DNA of 64,000 nt, taken from Eutypa lata. Its lineage: Eukaryota; Ascomycota; Sordariomycetes; Xylariales; Diatrypaceae. The translations under genes and the position numbers were made by a program. Positions 22,072 through 35,235 of this stretch are shown in pieces (positions within the stretch are counted from its first letter, which is position 1; every line of letters starts with the position of its first letter). Where the stretch lies: NCBI GenBank assembly GCA_022661535.1, contig JAKULF010000006.1:1669001-1733000 (forward strand), in the 5' to 3' direction. The notes below the pieces were generated by a model. The model worked only from the letters and a program-made list of their open reading frames with translations. It was not told the DNA's origin and ran no database searches.

Positions 22072-25000
22072 ATGACTTGTGAGGCTGCCTTCTCCAACGA
22101 GCCAGTCGCTATTATCGGGAGCGCCTGCAGGTTCCCTGGGCAAGCATCTTCACCTTCCAAGTTATGGAAGTTATTACAACAACCTCAAGATGTACTCCAA
22201 AAGATTCCGCCAAGTCGGTTCAATGCAGAGAAATTTTACCACACGGATAACAGGCACCACGGGACCAGTAATGTCAGTCATGCCTACATCCTTTCTGAAA
22301 ACATTCAAGAGTTCGACGCGCAGTTTTTCGGAATAAAGCCCATAGAAGCAATTGCGATAGACCCTCAATAGCGGTTACTTCTTGAAACTACGTATGAGGC
22401 CTTGGAATCAGCTGGCATACCCCTACGTGGCTTACGAGGATCGCAAACTGGTGTCTTTGTTGGGCTGATGAACGAAGACTATTCCAATATAATTGGTCAA
22501 GACATGAAAGACTTGCCTACTTATTCAGCCTCTGGGACTGCACGAAGCATTTTGTCCAACAGACTGTCCTACTTCTTCGACCTCCATGGACCTTCGATGA
22601 CGATTGACACCGCTTGTTCCTCAAGCTTGGTTGCTCTTCACCAAGCAGTAACTAGTCTTCGCAACAAAGAATCATGCTGCGCTGTCGTCGCCGGGGCAAA
22701 CTTGCTCCTAAGTCCGGGGCCGTTCATAACCGAGTCTAAGCTTAAGATGCTCAGTGCCTCGGGCAGAAGCAGAATGTGGGACAAAGACGCTGATGGATAC
22801 GCTCGCGGAGATGGCATTGGAGTCCTGGTCCTTAAGACGTTATCCCAAGCACTTGCCGATCATGATTCAATAGAATCTATTGTGAGGGAAACCGGCATCA
22901 ATCAAGATGGTCGAACTAGAGGGATCACCATGCCTAATCCACCCGCTCAAGTGGATCTCATACGAAGCACATACGCGAGAGCTGGTTTGAATGCATTGAG
23001 GCCAGAACATACCTAGGCCCCAGTATTTTGAGGCTCATGGGACAGGTTTGTACCAATGTCTTGTATTTGGTAATTGTTGTGTACGATGGCTGACCATGAC
23101 CATAAGGCACCGCTGCGGGCGACCAAGTAGAAGCCGAAACCATTAGCACAGCCTTTTTCGGCAATGAATCAATCTCGACTGATGCACTTGGGAACATACT
23201 GATGTATGTTGGCTCGATGAAGACTATAATAGGTCATTCGGAAGGGGCTGCAGGTTTAGCAGGAGTACTGAAAGCATCTCTAGCGCTTCAACATGGCATC
23301 ATACCCCCCAACCTTCTATTTAACGAACTTAGTGTCACAGTGCAGCCATTCTATTCGAACTTGCGAGTACCTCGACAGAGCGAAATATGGCTAGACAAGA
23401 GCGGAACCAATCCGCGGAGAGCGTGTTAATAGCTTTGGGTTTGGAGGGACTAATGCACATGCCATTCTTGAGAGCTTCGAGCCACCGTCTTCAGAATCCG
23501 CGTTGGTCGATTCTGCCCCTCATATGATCCCATTCAATTTCTCTGCATCGTCAGAAAAGTCTCTCCTCGGTATAGCGGCCGCTTTCATGTCCTATCTTGA
23601 GCAGTCCGATGATATGTCTTTGAGAGACTTGTCATGGACATTGAACACTAGGCGATCAGTCCTTCCAGTTAGACTGTCCGTTTCAGCATCGACACTGCAT
23701 GATTTGATTCAAAAGCTCAAACGCACCCACAGAATATCCGCAAGCATGACTATGTCTCGGCATGAGTCGTTGGATCAATCAAAACTCCCTAAGATGCTCG
23801 GTATTTTTACTGGACAAGGGGCGCAGTGGGTATCTATGGGCAGAGATTTGCTGGAAAATTGTGCCTTCGCACGACAACGCTTAGCTGAACTGCAGAAATC
23901 ACTCGATACCTTACCTGTGGAGCACGCCCCCACGTGGCGGATGATAGAAGAGTTATGTAAGGCATCTGCTTTGTCGAATATGGGACAGTCCGAAATATCA
24001 CAGCCACTATGCACAGCTCTGCAGATTATTATCGTGGATCTTCTCAAATCGGCAAAGGTCAATTTCACTACCGTCGTTGGACATTCCTCTGGAGAGATAG
24101 CAGCCGGTTATGCATGTGGGTATTTGTCTGCGAAGGATGCCATTCGCATCGCTTACTATCGAGGATATTTCACTGGACTGGCGAAAGGGCTAGAAGGAAC
24201 GCCTGGTAGAATGCTGGCGGCCGGAACTTCACACGAGGATGCGACAGAACTCTGTAACTTACCGTCTATGGCTGGAAGGATTTGCGTGGCTGCCGTCAAT
24301 TCACCAACAAGCGTCACGCTCTCTGGGGACATCGATGCTATCGAAGATGCCCGAGAGATATTGGAAGACGAAGGAAAATTCGCTAGGGTCTTGAAGGTTG
24401 AAACCGCCTATCACTCTTTTCATGTACAAGATTGTCTTGTTCCATACGGGCTTGCTCTCGCAAGTTGTGATATTCAAATCAGTCAACCCACTGCAGAACA
24501 AGGACTCCCAGCCTGGGTCTCAAGTGTAACCGGAAGAGAAATAAAGAAGGGGGATTTGAGTGATCTCAGCTGGAGTTACTGGGTTGACAATATGGCCAAG
24601 GAGGTGCTCTTTGGTCCCGCGGTCGAATATGCCCTTGGTCTTCACGATCAGTACGGCATAGGTATTGAGATAGGGCCACACCCAGCTTTGAAAGGTCCAG
24701 TGACAGATGTCGTTCACGCATTCAATGGTTCCTCGTTCCCCTATACGGGGACTCTCTCCCGTGGATCAAACGACATTGACTCATTTTCAAATGCTTTGGG
24801 TACAGTGTGGGAAACTATCGGTGAGGGGTCTGTCGATTTCGCTGCATTTGACAACTTAGTATATGCAGACGCGCCCCATCCACCGAAGCTCCTAAAAGGA
24901 CTGCCATCTTATTGCTGGGATCATAACTCGTCGTTTTGGCATGAGACCCGATTTAGTAAAGCCGTTCTCAAAAGGAAGGTTGCCCCAACCAGTTGCTGGG

Positions 25001-28000
25001 TACTATTTGCCCAGATACAACTGAAAATGAATATCGCTTCAAAAACATACTTGATCCGCAGCAGATTCCATGGTTGATGCAACACCGAATGCAAGGGCAA
25101 ATCGTTTTCCCTGCTGGTGGATACATATCCGCAGTGCTTGAGGCGGTAGCTCAGTTGATACCTATTAATTCGGTGCAACTTCTTGAGTTCAACGATGTTA
25201 CGATCAGCAAAGCTCTATTTCTATCAGAAACCAGTGGGACCGAGACAATGTTGTCACTCAGAATCATAAGGAATACTCATCAACAATGGGATCTCAGGTT
25301 CTCTTTCTATTTCGACGGCAAGAATGATTCATGCACGTTGATAGAAAACGCGAACGGCGATATTCGGATCTCGTTAGGAACACCATCGGATGATTCCCTG
25401 CCACCTCCTCATTTATCAGATAGGCATTTCATAGATATCGACCCAGCGGAGTTCTACACGGCAGTCTCTCAACTAGGCTATGGTTATAGTGGAGATTTCC
25501 AGGGATTATTTGATACAAGCAGGAAGTTCAACGAGGCCATTGGTGCTCTATCAGTGCCGACGCCTTTTGGAGAGGACGATCCCTTGATCATTCATCCTGC
25601 CACTATGGACACGGCGATTCAGGCGGTATTGCTTGCTTACAGCTACCCTGGAGACGGGAGGTTATCTGCGCTTCATCTTCCCACAAAAATCGACAACATT
25701 TTCTTGGACCTTGCAGCCTGTCGGTTTTCGACCTCGCAGCCGAACGCGAGGCTTCCATTCTACTCATCTGTAGTGAGCTACGATCAGTCTCGCGAGCTGG
25801 TGGGAGACGTGGAAATCCACTCTACTGATAGAAAATGCTGCATATTGCAGTTACAGGGTTTACATGCGCAGCCTCTAATTCCCTTGTCAGAGACGGATGA
25901 CAAAGACATATTCTTCGAGATGGTTTGGGGTCCTGAAACCCCAAGTGGGGGCGTTGGTGTCAGAAAACCCACGATTACAGACGACATGTATGAGTTGTCG
26001 TTAATTTCGGAGAGATTGTCGTGTCTCTCTCAAAATCCTTGCCAGAGGATACCCATCTGACAAAAGATCAAATTTGTCACTTTGTCAGAAATCGGCCTTG
26101 GAATATGTGGATCAGTCCTTGGAATTATCCTTCAAGAAAGGATATGCTTACCCGTCAGAGGCTTGGAAAGAAGACACAGAAGATATAGTGACAACTCTTT
26201 TCCAAAGGTTTGTTTACGTCATGCATTACGGTGTTGCAGTGTTCGTTATTCTAACCACTTTGCAGATATCATGATAGTGAGGCTTTGAGACTTGTCAGGG
26301 CTGCGGCACATGATCTCACTGAAACACTTTCCGGAAAGTTAGATCTAAACAGTGCCACTGAATACGACAAGTCAATAGATCGGCTCTGTAGTCACTCATT
26401 GGGTATTAACGCCTATCTGCAGGATCTGGGCTGTTTTGCGAATCAATTGGCCCACCGATTCTCGAATATGGATATCATAGAGATTGGTGAGTGTATTCGA
26501 ATATCAACCCAGGGAAACTAAACTCACATTCGCTTAGGTGCTAGAACCGGTGTTATCACAGACGCAATGACCACAGCTATTGGCAGTTCATTTGCCTCCT
26601 ATACCTTCACAGACACTTCGGATAATTACTTCCCGCATGCTCATGAGAGGTTCGCGAGTTACGGACATCAGTTCGTCTTCAGAACTCTTGATATTGAACA
26701 GCCGATTGCACCCCAAGGGTTCATAATGGGATCATATGATCTTGTTATAGCATGTTTGGTCTTGCATTCTGTTCGGGATCTAGAAGAAACTTTGAAGAAT
26801 GCAAGATCGCTTGTGCGGCCCGGTGGGTATCTGCTCCTGCTAGAAGCAACTGGCCAGAGCTCCTTGAAATCAAGAATCATACACGCCTCTTTACTAAGTA
26901 GACGGGACGCCATGTGCAATATAAAGTCACCAATTACCCCTATCTTCATTCAAGACTGGAATGAAACATTGAAGAAAACTGGGTTTTCTGGGATTATTGA
27001 CTTAGCTCCTCAGAGCTCCTACACGATCATGCCGTTTTCCACTATGGCCAGTCAAGCTACTGACAGCAGAATTCAGCTAATCCGTCAACCGATATCTGAG
27101 AGAATGGGGATTGCGGCTCAAACAACCCCGTTAACAATTGTGGGCGGGGGTACTACAGTCAATGAGCTTGGAGCAATTTTGCGAGGTCACTATCGACAGA
27201 TCAGGCGATTGGAAACATTGCCAGATATCCTCAGGCTTGACAATTCACCTCGAGGAACATTGGTCTGCCTATCAGATCTAAGTGGGCCAGGGGTTTTCAA
27301 AGACTTGGATTCGACCATACTGGAAGCTATCAAAGGTCTTTATAAGCACAACAGAACTATCTTATGGGTGACCTCAGGCACGCAATGTCAGGGGCCATAC
27401 AGAAATATGTTCAGAGGCTTTCAAAGAAGCGTAGCGCTCGAGCTTGTCGATACCTACACGCAGATCCTTGACTTCTCCACAGAACAAGCCGTTGATCCTC
27501 AAATCATTGCTCAAAAGCTTCTAGAACTCGAGACACTCACCTCATTGGTTGATGAAAATGACCCAAGTCCTATGCTTTGGTCCATCGAGCCAGAGCTACT
27601 CGTTGAGAATGGAAAAATCATGGTTCCACGGATGCGTTTAAGTCCACGGAGGAACCAAAGATTCAATTCGAAATCTAGACCCTTGACTAGAAACATGGCT
27701 TTTGCACACAGAGTCTTTTCTATCAAACAGGAAGGGTCTCAGATGGTGTTTGAGGAGGCAAACGCTGCTTTACATCACGATGGTAGCTTTGAAGAGATCT
27801 GTCTAACTCACTCTTTGCTAAAACCGGTTCCCTATTACAGATGGATTCACCGGGTTCATCTCGATTGGTCGAAAGATAGACTCCGGGGAGCAAGTGATAG
27901 CTCTGTCCGAAACCTTAGAGTTTCCTTCCACCTTCCTGGGTATACACCTCAAACCAAGAGATGGATTTCCCCACATTGACGTCAATACACACTGATCTCC

Positions 28001-31000
28001 TTGCGCAATACATACTTAGCCAGACTTCTACCAGCACCTCAGTCATGGTTTTTGAACCAGACGTACTACTAGCTGAGGTGGTCGTAGACGAGGCAGCTAA
28101 GAGGTCAATTGAAGTGGTTCTATTGACGACTCAAGCTAAGAGCTGTACAAGTCCATGGGTGTATGTTCATCCAAGAGCGTCAAAGAGTCTGATGAGGCGG
28201 CTCTTACCCTTGGACAGGTCAATTTTAGTTGTATTGGCTGACCAAAGCGAGGTGCCTCTATCCATTCAGAGGGCTCTACCCGATTCATGCCAAGTAGTTC
28301 GAATACCTGATAGATGCGGTGACTCTTACCAACGTGGTACATCTACCACCGGTATACGTCGAGCTTCGGAGCAGTTACGGAGAATTCTGCTCAAACGTTC
28401 GAAAACTAGCTCCGAAACAGTTAACACGCACTGTCTGCCACGGTTGGAATTGAGTGGGATATCTCTATGCTCGCCGTATACCGCAAAAGAACAGAGTATC
28501 TTACATTGGGAAAGCCAGCAAACCATTCCTGTTCGGGTAAAGCCGGCAAGCCAGGAAGTCTCTTTCGTGCGAGACAAGACATATTGGCTTGTAGGTCTCA
28601 CTGGCGGCTTGGGCCTCTCGCTTTGCCAGTGGATGATCAGTCATGGGGCTCGGTACATTGTTCTATCTAGTCGTACTCCACAGATTGACGATGAATGGGT
28701 GAAATCTCGAGTGGCGGAAGGCTCTACGATCAAAATCATCTCGAGGTATGTTCACATCAGGCTGAAAGTCCATTCTTGTTGTTAATTCGTTATACTGCAG
28801 TGATGTTACAAACAGGCAGTCTGTTAAAGCTACCTATTCGGTTATCAAAGAAACTATGCCACCAATTGCGGGTGTAGCTCAAGGCGCAATGGTTTTACGC
28901 GATGCCTCACTCGCAAATCTAAACGCTAGAGACGTGTTAGACGTTCTGAAGCCGAAGGTTGATGGTAGTCTTCATCTGGATGAACTATTTCCGGAAAATA
29001 ATCTTGACTTCTTTATTTTCCTCTCCTCTCTGGCATACTCTGCCGGAAACCGAGGTCAAGCTTCGTACGGAGCTGCTAATGCTTTCATGGCAAGCCTTGT
29101 TGCAAATCGGAGAAGTCGCGGCCTTGCGGGATCCGTGGTCAATATCGGTGCTATTTAGGGGAGGGATCTGTATCAAGAGCTCTCACACGTCAGCACCGGT
29201 CAGCTTTGTATCGGTCTGGATTTTCCCACTTGTCCGAAGACACTTTTCACGAGATTTTTGCCGAAGGTATCCGTGCCAGTCGTCCTGAAAGCAATGAAAG
29301 CCCAGAGTTGTCAGCAGGGCTTCGACTAGCAGATATTGAAGGCGATCAGAAGACGTGGGCGTCCAATCCGATATTTTCTCATTTAGTCCCTAGGAAAACC
29401 GTGGAGAAAATCAGGGATGTTGAGAGCGAACTACCTGTTGACATGGAGAAACAGATTCATGACGCCAATAGTCCCGGGAAATTGCTCGAGGTCCTTGAAA
29501 GTAAGTGGCTCCAGGATCGGAGTGCCCTTCTGCACAGGCTAACGTTTTCAGTTGGTTTTTGCAATACTTTACGGAGTATCCTGCACACCGACGTAGGTAT
29601 CAGACAGCTGATGCGCTCCAGCCCGTACGAGCTGGGGATCGACTCGTTGATCGCGGTGGACATCCAGTCCTGGTTCCGAAAGGTCGTAGGTATTGAGGTA
29701 CCAGTATTAGAGGTCCTCAATGCTGAGACATTGCGCCATCTATTGTCCCTGGTAACATCGAAAATGCCTTCGACTACCGAAACTGTACCTATTCCTGGTC
29801 GCCCATCCGACTGTTCTGATGAATACTTCATCTCTGATGGCTCAGGCTCCTTAGTAGCTTCTGACATGAAAAGCTTCCAGGATGATACGATTCAGACAGT
29901 TTCGACGCCCGATCTCACCGAGTTCTCAGATACAGATTGTGGATCAAAACCTGGGGATGACAGATCTGACACTGGCCTTGGCATCACCGCAGAATTTCAA
30001 CACTTGAGCAATCAGCCTTTGCTTGCGAGAGCTATTCCCATGTCATTTGCACAGTCCCGATTCTGGTTCCTGAATTTTCTTGTGGAAGATCAGTCTGCAT
30101 TCACTGTCACTACATCTATCCAGCTGAGAGGCTACGTAGATTCTATAAAACTTAACCAGGCATTACAAACAGTCGGAGAAAGACACGAGGCGCTCCGGAC
30201 AATTTTCTACACTGATGAATTTACTAATAAACACATGCAGGGGGTATTGGGGAGTTCCACCTTACGACTTGACCACTCTTTTATCACTGAAGAGGGACAG
30301 GCTGATGAAAATATATTGGAGATGACCAGGCATAAGTTTGATCTGGCTCACGGCGAGTCTCTTCGGCTCAAGCTCCTATCTATGTCAGCGCAAAAGCATC
30401 GTTTAATCGTGAGTTACCATCATATCGTTATGGATAGTATTGGACTGCAAGTCTTTTTGTCGGAACTGGAACAGGCGTATCAAGGCACGCCATCTCTGTA
30501 TCAAGAGAACACTCTTCAATATCCAGATTTCACATTACGTCAGTTGCGTAATTGTCAAAATGGTTCCTGGGATAAACAACTCAGCTTCTGGCGCGATCAA
30601 TACGCCGAGTTACCCCCACCACTGCCCATGCTGCTCTTCTCCCGCAGATCGTCTCGGCCTCCCACATTGACTTTCCGCTCGTGGTGCACGAAGTTCCGAT
30701 TACCCAAGAGTCTGAAGGATCAGGTTGCCCAGCGCTGCGTAGGACTGGCAGTAAACCCCTTTCACATTCACCTGACTGTGTTTGCCATACTACTGTATAG
30801 CTACACCAACAACGCGATGAAAGATCTTTGCATTGGAGTCGCTGATAGTGGCCGACAGGACTTCGACACTTTGCGAAGTCTTGGGCTGTACCTGAACCTC
30901 TTACCAGTCCGCTTCCGGGCTGACGAAAACGATGATTTTATCACCGCATTAGGAGCCATAAAAACTTCAAGTGAAATGGCTCTCGGCAACTCAAATGTGC

Positions 31001-32103
31001 CCTTCGATGTGATTCTCAACGCACTGGATGTCCCCCGAGATACCAGTCGTACGGAGCATAACTTTATCAGGAAAACGGATTGCTTGGTTATCAATACGTC
31101 AAGACTGGCCGACACCGCCTCAGAAGATGCGCTTCAAGAGCCTATCTGCCCAGGTCAGATTGCCGCAATCTCTTATACAAGCGGATCAACTGGTATTCCC
31201 AACGGTGTGTTGATCAAACACGAGTCTTTGAGAAACTTCTTGGAGTTTTCTCCTCCAAGGTGGCATTTCAAGGAGGGCAAGGAAACAGTGCTGCAGCAAT
31301 CTTCATACGCTTTCGACATGTCCATCGGCCAGGTTCTGCTGTGCCTTACCTACGGAGGGACCCTAATTATTCCGGATAGAAGCCAGCGAAAGGACCCGCA
31401 GGTTATATGCAAGATGATCTTTGCTGAAGACATCACTTTCACGCTTGGAACACTTACCGAGTATCTCGGATGGCTTCGCAGCGGCAATAACCATTTGCTC
31501 AGGGGCTCTAAGTGGCGCGGCGCCATGTCTGGTGGAGAGATCATGACGGCATCACTCTGTGAAGCTTTTCGCTCAATAGAAAAGCGTGACCTTCTTTTGG
31601 TTAATTCATATGGACCTGCAGAAACGACCTTCGGGTGTGCCGATACTAGCATCCCATATGAGCGGGGCTTGGATGGATTGGGACTCATACCTGTTGACAA
31701 TTGCGCATTTCACATTGTCGACGAACAATTGTAGCCTGTCCCTCGTGGTGTCCCAGGTCAAATAATGATCGGAGGCGCAGGTGTATCGCCTGGCTATTTG
31801 AACCGTGCTGAAATGACCTCAAAAAGGTTCATAAAGCATGTTCCCGTGAGCTCATTCATGTCTCATCATCACTGGGAATCCGCCTTCTTATCTGGTGATA
31901 GAGGGGTGTTGAATAATGAAGGGCGGCTCATTATACTTGGAAGAATCGAAGGAAGCACTCAGATCAAATTGGGTGGGATTCGGATTGATCTCGAAGACAT
32001 TGAGAGCACTATCACCCAGTCTATGGCACCCTATGTGGCACAAGCGATCGTGTCCCCTCGGGAAAACGAGCAAACTGGTACTCCCTACTTGGTAGCATTC
32101 TGA
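22072..32103 (+). pseudogene. Broken hybrid polyketide synthase - nonribosomal peptide synthetase (KS-AT-DH-MT-KR-ACP-C-A remnant)
   Basis: Domain signatures in order: KS ([18 protein letters not shown]), AT (GHSSGEIAAGY), DH (HRMQGQIVFP, HPATMDTA), C-methyltransferase (MDIIEIGARTG), a degenerate ER-like region, KR (LVGLTGGLGLSL, GQASYGAANAF), ACP (LGIDSLIAVD), C (YHHIVMDSIG) and A (YTSGSTGIPNGV, NSYGPAE, SGDRG, LGGIRIDLEDIE). Five ordinary introns remain recognisable: 23046-23106, 26208-26265, 26487-26537, 28746-28800 and 29501-29551. The coding frame is interrupted by TAG at 22369-22371 and 31732-31734. Frame changes occur near 23014, 23425, 24986, 26025, 27965 and 29158. A large in-frame deletion joins late C to mid A near 31050-31075, and the gene ends at 32101-32103 without a complete A domain, thiolation or reductase/Dieckmann domain. 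Family enzymes make aminoacyl polyketides; this copy cannot. Neighbours point to a cytochalasan-type pathway. Confidence 0.93.
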
Positions 32104-32656
32104 CACTCCGCCAAGCAATATGCATAGGTATCACAGATATCGCATTCTACGCCCGGTCGAACTGCATGCGACCCCCATGCAACCCGACGCCGAAGCTGCC
32201 TAAACCTCCGACTCCCTGTCCTCCCTTTGCTAATGCGTCACATCAAAGCATATCCTGTACCGTGCTTGAAAAGTACTTAGGTATATAGCATATCTCAGTA
32301 CCTAGTGAGTACACTGGTACATTAGCAAGCTGGGCGCACGCGGGAGGCTTGCATTCCTTTTAAAAGAGTACTGCGGCTGCTAATGGCTGTGCCTTTATTT
32401 TTGAGTCACCTTAACCCGTAGGCTGCAGTTGCGTAGGCTATATATCACTGGCTGCAACCTTGTTGTGGCTCAGCTTTGTGGGCGCGGGGCATCGGCGCGA
32501 CCAACATACAACGGCTCTCCCTTGAACGAATGGCCTGTTGTTGCACTTTGGAATATTCCACTCTCGAGGGGTTATTTACCAAATTTTGTTGTCAGCTTGC
32601 GTTAAATCAAACTCTCACATCTACATTCCATTCTACTAAAACGCATATCGCCAGTC
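32104..32656. promoter_or_regulatory. Spacer between PKS-NRPS remnant and P450-1
   Basis: No thiolation or reductase remains of the PKS-NRPS are recognisable here, so its 3' end was lost rather than just interrupted. The right half should hold the promoter and leader of the P450 gene. Confidence 0.5.
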
Positions 32657-34440
32657 ATGTCAACAACATTCTATCTCGTCGCTGCCGTGGTTGTCGCAGC
32701 AGCCTGGCTGACATGGGCCGGGCTGAAGCCGTCTCCCAAACTTGACATACCACACGTACAATTCGAGGGCGACAACTCGATGGCAAGGTACATTTCAGAA
32801 ACAAAATCTTTGTTGGACCAAGGTCATGCTCAGGTAATTGAAGCTTCCGTGGATGTTACGCAGCGAATATATCGTGAAGGCTCTGACATGTCCGCTAGCA
32901 CTTGAAAAAAGGACGCCCCTTCACGATCCGCAACCCTTCGGACGAAAAGCATCCACTTGTTATTCTCCCTCTGAAGTATCTATCAGAAGTCAAAAGTGCA
33001 CCAGAAAGCAAATTAAGCTTTCCGTTCTTTCTCGACAAGGTGAGTGGCATGCTCCATACGGCTCTACAGTTATAAAGCTCTGACTTTGATGGCTCTGGCG
33101 CAGAGTAACCTTCTCACTGTCGTCGGCGGTCCAACAATGAATTTCGAGGTAACTCGCATGGTGAGGCTCAAAGTGAACCGCGCCCTAAGTACGTTTCTAT
33201 ACAAAATACAACCTCCGATACTGCTGACCATTGGATCCCATCGTAGAGGACCTAGTAGAGCCGCTTCAGGTTGAATGCTTGTTTGCTTGGAACAAGGTCG
33301 TGCCAGCATGTCCAGGTAAATGAGAATGCCCTAGCTCACAGGCAGTTTACAGCTAGATAGTTGACGCTATGCAGACTGGACACCTGTTACTCTGTACCCC
33401 ATACTAACCCAGCTATTTGCCCGGATCGCCGCGCGGGTCATGGTCGGGCCAGAACTCTGTCGCAATGATGAATGGCTGGGGCTCGCTTTGTCATACACTG
33501 AGGTCAGTATGAAGGCGATCCGGGGGGTCAGAGCAAGATTCCCTCCGGCACTCCGCTTCCTAGCCCAGTATCTCGACAGCAACACACGAGCAGTTTTGAG
33601 GTTACGACGCCGTGCGGCCGAGATGCTCAGTCCTTATCTGGAGACCAGGAGAAGTGATTCGGACAGAGGCCAAAGTGAAGATGCCTTGCAGTGGTTATTG
33701 GACACGTACGAGTCGAGGAAGAAAACATTATCCCCTGATCAGCTCGCCCAGGATGAGTTCATCCTCAATGTTGCATCCATCTCGAGCAGTGCAGCTGTTG
33801 CGCTATCAATTATTTACGACATGATTGACCATCCCGACACTCTACAGGAGATTAGAGATGAAATAAGCAGAGTACATAAGGAACATCATGCCTGGACTCG
33901 AGCCAGCCTCAACTCACTGCTCCTGCTTGACAGTTTCATGAAAGAAAGCTTGAGGGTTCACACGCTGCAGCAATGTGAGTCGTTCCGAGATGTGGTACCG
34001 GCCAAGTGCTAATTTGAGATTCAGTGACCGTGCAGCGAACTGCGATGGTACCATGGACTTTTAAAGATGGCTTCCAACTACCTGCTGGCACCAACATCTC
34101 CTTCGCAAGCCAGCAAGTGAACCTTGACGATGATGTGTACCCCGACGCTCAGACATTTGACGCGAAACGGTGCCTACGCAAGCGAGAGAACATCGACCCC
34201 AACAAATTCCACTTCGCTTCAGTATCAGATGACTCTATCATATTTGGGGCAGGATTCCACGCTTGTCCTGGGCGATTCCTCGCACAAGATGTACTTAAGC
34301 TCATGCTTATCCAGCTTCTGACACGATATGACTTGAAACTCGCTGGAGAAAGTCAACACCGCCCCCGGGATACCGCTTACAATTTTTCTGTGATGCCCAA
34401 TATGGGAGCCCAGCTCCTCATGAAGGAGAAACCCCTTTAA
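32657..34440 (+). CDS. Cytochrome P450 monooxygenase (cluster P450-1), intact
   Basis: Six exons join in phase to 495 residues: 32657-32833, 32899-33039, 33104-33188, 33247-33315, 33375-33974 and 34025-34440. An N-terminal membrane anchor (FYLVAAVVVAAAWLTWAGL) is followed by a P450 body resembling fungal ent-kaurene-oxidase-like enzymes. The ExxR region (MKESLRVH) and the heme loop FGAGFHACPGRFLAQD are intact. The I-helix reads NVASISSSAAVAL, with Ser where most P450s have the oxygen-activating Thr. An ER-bound oxygenase of the cluster product is expected, using NADPH-P450 reductase. It has no stop or frame lesion, in contrast to the PKS-NRPS next door. The substrate cannot be told from sequence. 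Confidence 0.88.
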
Positions 34441-35235
34441 GATGATGACTTCACGGGCAAACGTAAGCTGGGGCAGCTAAATCCGCAGGCTGCATACACA
34501 TTCCGATAGTATTAGCACGATGCCAATATATTGATTTAGTTTGAAGTCCTCCCGATTAGTAGTACAGTGTGGGACCCAATCAGTACCGATAGAACACTAT
34601 GAGACCCCTATAGATGGCCATAACACTGACCAAAAATTCATGACCTGGGCAGATCTGCTACACATCAACAGCAAATGTAAAAACAACAGTTTATATCTTG
34701 AATCTTGAATAGTACCTAGGGTTTGTACGGTTTGGATCGTCGCAAGCATGGCATAGCATAGTTCATGCAAACCTTAGGTATCACGCGTGCAGGAGGTCCA
34801 ACCCTTAGTTACCTAAGTGTATTTCGTACTGGTGGGTCGTACGGCCATCGGTGGGCCCCTATGGCCCCCACGTTGCACTCCGACTCCGACGCCGACACCG
34901 ACGCCGGTACCCATGTTGACACCGACTGCAGCATCGGAACCCGGAGACAGTTTTAGCCTTAGGAATGATCGGTCTGCACTTGTGGCCTGGGTATATGGTC
35001 CGAATGGCACGATAATGCTCCCTGCCTGCTGTCACAGCCCTGTGAACATATAGTTGCATTTGTTAGCGCTATACCATTGATGATGAAGAGATGAGCACGT
35101 CCAATGAGATTTCGTTCACATTTGCCCTCCTGTATATTCAGGTCGACAAAACAATCGGTGGGACGTTCAACTACTACTAGCGTATCGATTAGAACATAGT
35201 CCGCATCTAGATGCTCATATGTAGCTGCACAAATA
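34441..35235. promoter_or_regulatory. Intergenic region, P450-1 to trans-ER
   Basis: No gene seen in about 800 bases. It includes a GC-rich stretch with repeated CCGACnCCGAC-type steps near 34880-34925. It should hold the 3' UTR of the P450 and the promoter of the enoyl reductase. Confidence 0.45.

Noticed and set aside
23014..29158. Treating the PKS-NRPS frame changes as unrecognised introns
   Set aside because: At each point conserved residues continue within a few bases in the other frame, leaving no room for an intron, and no donor/acceptor pair is present.
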